Shown here: piece after piece, positions 6,204 through 6,350 of the stretch | Layout of the letters: each line of letters opens with the position of its first letter | Numbering within the stretch: the stretch's first letter is position 1 | From: Oscillospiraceae bacterium | GTDB lineage: Bacteria; Bacillota; Clostridia; Oscillospirales; Ruminococcaceae | Assembly: GCA_031260615.1 (NCBI GenBank) | Contig: JAISLG010000137.1 | Span: 1 to 6,350 of the forward strand | Direction: 5' to 3' | DNA length: 6,350 nt | Program-made: the position numbers and the translations under genes | The notes under the pieces: generated by a model | Database searches by the model: none | Seen by the model: the letters and a program-made list of their open reading frames with translations, nothing else | What the model was told of the DNA's origin: nothing

Positions 6204-6280
6204 TCAAGTAAATATCAATAATAAGCGGTGAACACTCAGACTTACGACCGTGCTTAAAACTTTACAAACGGGGATAAACT

Positions 6281-6350
6281 ATGGATTTAGGGCTGGATAC
6301 TTCGGAAATACTCGAAGACGATTTTGAGGACGATATACCCGCGTTCGTTT
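6281..6350 (+). CDS. Unidentified protein, N-terminus only
   Basis: Only the first 23 codons are in the window. The ATG at 6281 has GGGGA at 6270-6274, six bases upstream, and a near-consensus promoter about 80 bases further upstream, so this is very likely a real gene start. The visible peptide, beginning MDLGLDTSEILEDDFEDD, is strongly acidic: nine Asp or Glu and no Lys or Arg in 23 residues. That suggests a soluble or disordered N-terminus with no signal peptide or membrane segment. I do not recognise the family. It is transcribed away from fba, so it is not part of that unit. Confidence 0.75.
   Translation, partial: MDLGLDTSEILEDDFEDDIPAFV

Noticed and set aside
6228..6257. Nine-codon leader peptide (GTG start) before the gene at 6281
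   Set aside because: The start is a GTG with no clear ribosome binding site, the peptide shows no attenuator-like run of one amino acid, and no terminator hairpin follows.

Overview
The window looks like ordinary chromosome from a Gram-positive anaerobe, most likely a clostridial (Bacillota) lineage. The reasons are RNase Y, a clostridial-type RnfB with several ferredoxin-like cysteine clusters, a class II fructose-bisphosphate aldolase, a DUF1015 protein, TTG starts and consensus sigma-A-type promoters. No species can be named from the sequence alone.

Layout: five genes lie on the minus strand and are read from right to left. They are fba (class II aldolase, 5083-5952), rny (RNase Y, 3116-4762), an rnfB-like Fe-S protein (2192-2974), a DUF4422 glycosyltransferase-like protein (1198-2016) and a DUF1015 protein that runs off the left edge (1-1092). 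At the right edge a plus-strand gene starts at 6281 and is cut after 23 codons. It diverges from fba, and the 328-base gap holds two well-formed promoters pointing apart.

The genes do not form an obvious single pathway: glycolysis, mRNA decay, electron transport and a surface-polysaccharide-type enzyme sit side by side. The gaps are unusual. Those on both sides of rny, and the one after rnfB, hold short tandem repeats and low-complexity DNA: eight copies of a 7-bp unit touching the fba stop codon, three copies of an 11-bp unit, three copies of a 9-bp unit upstream of rnfB, and a spaced 14-bp repeat. Some words are shared between the two patches flanking rny, but in opposite orientation. A twin GC-rich hairpin follows rnfB, and a 35-bp inverted repeat lies upstream of rny.

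No mobile element, CRISPR array, tRNA or rRNA was seen. I found no convincing new multi-gene system. The best leads are the repeat patches around rny, the rnfB gene separated from the rest of an rnf operon, and operator-like palindromes at two promoter-like sites.
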